Notes under the pieces: generated by a model | What the model saw: the letters and a program-made list of their open reading frames with translations, nothing else | Databases searched by the model: none | What the model was told of the DNA's origin: nothing | Translations under genes and position numbers: made by a program | Shown: piece after piece, positions 13,903 through 15,844 of the stretch | How positions within the stretch are numbered: position 1 is the first letter of the stretch | Layout of the letters: every line of letters starts with the position of its first letter | Assembly (NCBI GenBank): GCA_018365265.1 | Contig: JAGZKI010000055.1 | Span: 1 to 15,844, forward strand | Source of the DNA: Streptococcus parasanguinis | Lineage (GTDB): Bacteria > Bacillota > Bacilli > Lactobacillales > Streptococcaceae | Reading direction: 5' to 3' | DNA length: 15,844 bases

Positions 13903-13911
13903 ATTGTAGCA
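13903..13911 (-). promoter_or_regulatory. Extended -10 promoter of the ACT/UPF0210 operon
   Basis: On the minus strand this reads TGCTACAAT, an extended -10 about 30 bases before the ACT gene start. No clear -35 box is seen at 17 bases. Confidence 0.55.
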
Positions 13912-13969
13912 CAATCCCCTTAAAATGGCCCTTCTCAACTGGGAACGTTCGGATATTTTAAACGTGTAT

Positions 13970-14012
13970 AAAAAAATAAAGAGGCTGGGACAAAAGTCCT
14001 AGCCTCTTTATT
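13970..14012 (-). terminator. Strong terminator after the VanZ-RDD gene, part of the intergenic repeat
   Basis: AATAAAGAGGCT (13975-13986) pairs fully with AGCCTCTTTATT (14001-14012), with inner GGAC-AAAA-GTCC. This gives a stem of about 17 bp with one G-T pair and an AAAA loop. On the minus strand it runs into TTTATTTTTTT. The plus side also has a T-run, so it could act in both directions. Confidence 0.9.
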
Positions 14013-14041
14013 GTTTTTGGATTGTCGAGCAAGACGCAGTG

Positions 14042-14155
14042 GTTGAGTGGGCTCTACTACGCTGATTTCATCAGCTTTTACAGCCCTACTCAACTGTGCG
14101 GAGGTGAGACGACGAAATCGATTTCTAACGAATTACCGATTTCTGTCCCACTCTC
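14042..14155 (-). repeat. Intergenic repeat, copy 2 (complete)
   Basis: Bases 14057-14155 match 1-99 at 97 of 99 positions. Upstream of the shared part, GTTGAGTGGGCT (14042-14053) pairs with AGCCCTACTCAAC (14082-14094) around an inner GCTGAT-TTC-ATCAGC hairpin. A second stem spans 14104-14151. Its two differences from copy 1 (14107 and 14122) each break a base pair, so copy 1 has the more perfect fold. The repeat ends one base from the VanZ-RDD stop codon (14157-14159) and leads, on the minus strand, into the terminator at 13970-14012. It would make a 3' untranslated region of about 185 bases. Confidence 0.9.
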
Positions 14156-14156
14156 T

Positions 14157-15278
14157 CTATTTTGATGATTCAGTTTCATCTTTTAAGAGCTCTTTCTTCA
14201 CGCGCACCGTACTCTCATACTCAGCCCCAGATAGACGGTCAAAGGGAAAGCGACGATTGAGCAAGACGATGGCAAGAGTGAGAATCAGGTACAATAAAAG
14301 CATAAAGAAGAGCAATAAAATCATAGACAGGGTTAAGAGGGAATTGTCCGTCAAATCGCTATTCAAGAGCGAAATCAAATAGAACAAACCCTGAGGAATC
14401 AGATAGAAATAGCCCACTACTAGAATCCCCCGCCAGATGGTGCGAAGCCATTTTTGCTTGTCAAAATGCAAGCGGAATTTCAATAAAGCCATTCCCAAGG
14501 TTTTGCCCCGCCACAAGGGAATCAAACCAAAATAAACAGCCAAAACCGCTACATAAGGAATCGTCTCCAAACGCTCGATTACCTCGTAAAGCAAGGATAG
14601 CATCACAAAGTCGATCAAGAAGGCAAGACCCATCCGAAAACCAGATACTCTGGTCCCTACTCGGAAAGAATGTTCGTCAATTTCGTCTCGTGTTGGCAAT
14701 AACCAAACCAGGAACCAACCGAGCAAATAGCCCACTCCACCACCGGTAGTATTTTGAATAATATCATCGACATCTGCTAGGCGGTAAGGACCCGGATACA
14801 GAAAATAGAGACCTGATAACTGGGTCAGCTCCAAAAAGAGACTAAAGAGGGCTGTCAGAAGAATCGTTTTCTTAAAACCACACTTAAAATAATAGCGCAG
14901 ATACATCCCAAAAGGAATCAACATCAGGACATTAAAGGCAGGAACATAAAAAGTTGGATGCTTAAGGGCTTGAATCCAAGTACCAGTCTGCGCCAGATTA
15001 AAGGGGCTCTCCTTGAAAAAATCCACCACAAAAGCAAAGGGATGGAGATTGACCATTTCCGAGTAGCTAGTATGAATCTTACTTGGATCTGGCAGAGGCA
15101 AGATCACCAAGAGATAGACCGTCATCAAGTAAAGCATAAAAGAATAGAAAATCAGCACCCGCAATTTATTGACCGAACCATATTTTCGATAATTCAAAAT
15201 CATGTAGGGCAAGGTCAGCAAAAATGCCAGGAAAGGAAAGAGCTGAACAGCCGTTTTAATAGTAGAGATATACCCCAT
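14157..15278 (-). CDS. VanZ-RDD two-domain membrane protein
   Basis: This 373-residue polytopic membrane protein has a VanZ-like N-terminal half (about 1-200). It shows several membrane segments, NVLMLIPFGMYLRYY, LFLELTQLSG and the conserved DVDDIIQNTTGGGVGYLLG. The C-terminal half is an RDD domain (about 210-350) with RMGLAFLIDFVML and GKTLGMALLKFRL. The soluble tail is charged. VanZ proteins are linked to glycopeptide or lipoglycopeptide tolerance in some bacteria, but no vancomycin cluster is present and no resistance should be inferred. AGGAG lies 6 bases before the ATG. A consensus promoter (15353-15381) followed by a hairpin precedes the gene. The substrate and role are unknown. Confidence 0.88.
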   Translation of the reverse strand: MGYISTIKTAVQLFPFLAFLLTLPYMILNYRKYGSVNKLRVLIFYSFMLYLMTVYLLVILPLPDPSKIHTSYSEMVNLHPFAFVVDFFKESPFNLAQTGTWIQALKHPTFYVPAFNVLMLIPFGMYLRYYFKCGFKKTILLTALFSLFLELTQLSGLYFLYPGPYRLADVDDIIQNTTGGGVGYLLGWFLVWLLPTRDEIDEHSFRVGTRVSGFRMGLAFLIDFVMLSLLYEVIERLETIPYVAVLAVYFGLIPLWRGKTLGMALLKFRLHFDKQKWLRTIWRGILVVGYFYLIPQGLFYLISLLNSDLTDNSLLTLSMILLLFFMLLLYLILTLAIVLLNRRFPFDRLSGAEYESTVRVKKELLKDETESSK

Positions 15279-15296
15279 TGTGTCTCCTTTTTTTCG

Positions 15297-15335
15297 TTAT
15301 AAAATCACCCTTTGCACAATGACAAAAGGTGATTT
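15297..15335 (-). terminator. Terminator-like hairpin in the VanZ-RDD leader
   Basis: AAATCACC (15302-15309) pairs with GGTGATTT (15328-15335), with inner TTT/AAA. On the minus strand the stem is followed by TTTTATAACG. It lies between the VanZ-RDD promoter and its ribosome-binding site. It may end transcripts from the upstream membrane-protein ORF, attenuate VanZ-RDD, or stabilise its 5' end. Confidence 0.65.
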
Positions 15336-15352
15336 CTTCATTGATATAGAAT

Positions 15353-15381
15353 ATTATACGGCCTGGTAGAGGAAGAGTCAA
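15353..15381 (-). promoter_or_regulatory. Consensus sigma-A promoter of the VanZ-RDD gene
   Basis: On the minus strand, TTGACT (15376-15381), exactly 17 bases and TATAAT (15353-15358). Transcription would start near 15346, giving a leader of about 68 bases. Confidence 0.85.
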
Positions 15382-15422
15382 GGAAGTACGATGAAAACCT
15401 CACTAAGTAGCCGTCTTAATGG

Positions 15423-15737
15423 TTAGCTTCTCCCCTTCAAGACTTTACTTCCGATAAAGACCAATAGATAACTCACAATCCCTGAAAGATGCAATAGTGT
15501 TGAGATCCATCCGGTGATTGCTGGTAAGAGCATGAGGCCAGATAGAAAAATTAAGAATAGATAAAACAGTTTTACGGTGCGTGAAAATTCTTTCCACACG
15601 TTTGGCAGGAGCATAATCCCTCCGGTTACAAAGGCGTATCCTACAGCAGAGATCCCTGTTGCCTGAATGTCCTGCTCCTGGGTTAAGAGGTGAAAAACGA
15701 TGGAAGAGAGGACTGTCGCCGTCATAAAAACGATCAA
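15423..15737 (-). CDS. Small membrane protein, probably 5'-truncated by an insertion sequence
   Basis: I do not recognise this family. The ORF encodes about 104 residues from a TTG, or 100 from an internal ATG at 15723-15725, with roughly four hydrophobic segments and a basic end (GSKVLKGRS). Neither start has a ribosome-binding site. The frame stays open upstream across the IS boundary until a TAA inside the IS end, with the IS edge only about 10 bases before the TTG. The simplest reading is the 3' part of a longer gene whose start was displaced by the insertion. A hairpin terminator (15297-15335) lies beyond its stop codon, although the VanZ-RDD promoter intervenes. Confidence 0.5.
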   Translation of the reverse strand: MIVFMTATVLSSIVFHLLTQEQDIQATGISAVGYAFVTGGIMLLPNVWKEFSRTVKLFYLFLIFLSGLMLLPAITGWISTLLHLSGIVSYLLVFIGSKVLKGRS

Positions 15738-15746
15738 GACTTGTCT

Positions 15747-15844
15747 TGTACTGACCCCAAAAAGTTAGACAATTAATTTATCCAAAGGATTCAGTTCTGT
15801 ATTGCACAGGACTGAGTCCTTTTAGTTTTACCTTAATTCGTTTG
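15747..15844 (-). mobile_element. IS3-family insertion sequence, right end only (cut by window edge)
   Basis: The segment starts with TGTACTGACCCCAAAAAGTT, typical of IS150-group IS3 terminal repeats, and contains the end of the transposase gene on the minus strand. The other end and any target-site duplication lie outside the window. The boundary at 15747 is inferred from the TG that such ends usually carry. Confidence 0.8.
15778..15844 (-). CDS. IS3-family transposase OrfB, C-terminal end (partial)
   Basis: The last codons read KRIKVKLKG, then LSPVQYRTESFG and a stop. This is the well-known C-terminus of IS3-family OrfB transposases (DDE integrase type). The rest of the gene is beyond the right edge of the window. 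The stop codon is about 31 bases from the IS end, as usual for this family. Confidence 0.88.
   Translation of the reverse strand, partial: KRIKVKLKGLSPVQYRTESFG

Noticed and set aside
14157..15278. Glycopeptide resistance gene
   Set aside because: VanZ-like homology alone, with no vanHAX or vanS/vanR genes, does not support resistance.
15279..15346. Riboswitch or T-box in the VanZ-RDD leader
   Set aside because: The leader is only about 68 bases with one hairpin and has no T-box or known riboswitch motifs.

Overview
The window is a stretch of a low-GC Gram-positive chromosome, most likely a viridans Streptococcus of the mitis/sanguinis type. The signs are a StrH-like LPXTG N-acetylhexosaminidase, the hrcA-grpE-dnaK-dnaJ heat-shock cluster under CIRCE control, the streptococcal ACT-domain/UPF0210 gene pair, and protein sequences very close to those remembered from S. 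pneumoniae. The species cannot be fixed from sequence alone. Every convincing gene lies on the minus strand, so transcription runs from high to low coordinates.

Layout in transcription order. (1) 15747-15844: end of an IS3-family element with the last codons of its transposase. It abuts a small membrane-protein ORF (15423-15737) that is probably 5'-truncated. (2) 14157-15278: a VanZ-RDD membrane protein with a consensus promoter and a terminator-like hairpin in its leader. (3) 12250-13872: ACT-domain protein plus UPF0210/PFL-family protein, then two tandem histidine-phosphatase (phosphoglycerate-mutase-like) paralogues at 11479-12168 and 10654-11355. The second overlaps an LdcB/VanY-type cell-wall carboxypeptidase (9891-10664). 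(4) 3815-9722: hrcA, grpE, dnaK, a DJ-1/PfpI-like gene and dnaJ, headed by one sigma-A promoter between two CIRCE operators. (5) 132-3653: strH, with its own promoter overlapped by a cre-like (CcpA) site.

Working together: HrcA represses its own operon through CIRCE, and GrpE-DnaK-DnaJ form the Hsp70 cycle. The DJ-1-like gene sits inside this cluster, so it may share heat-shock transcription. StrH and the LdcB-like enzyme act at the cell surface, on host glycans and on peptidoglycan peptides respectively.

No new defence, secretion or metabolic system is visible. The unusual material is non-coding: (a) a 99-bp repeat present twice (97/99 identical), each time just downstream of a minus-strand stop codon and built from stacked hairpins; (b) two related palindromes in opposite orientation flanking the DJ-1-like gene; (c) a 39-bp sequence whose second copy is split by a 44-bp insert, upstream of dnaJ; (d) a BOX-like multi-hairpin block between grpE and dnaK; and (e) two promoter-hairpin-RBS leaders that look like attenuators.
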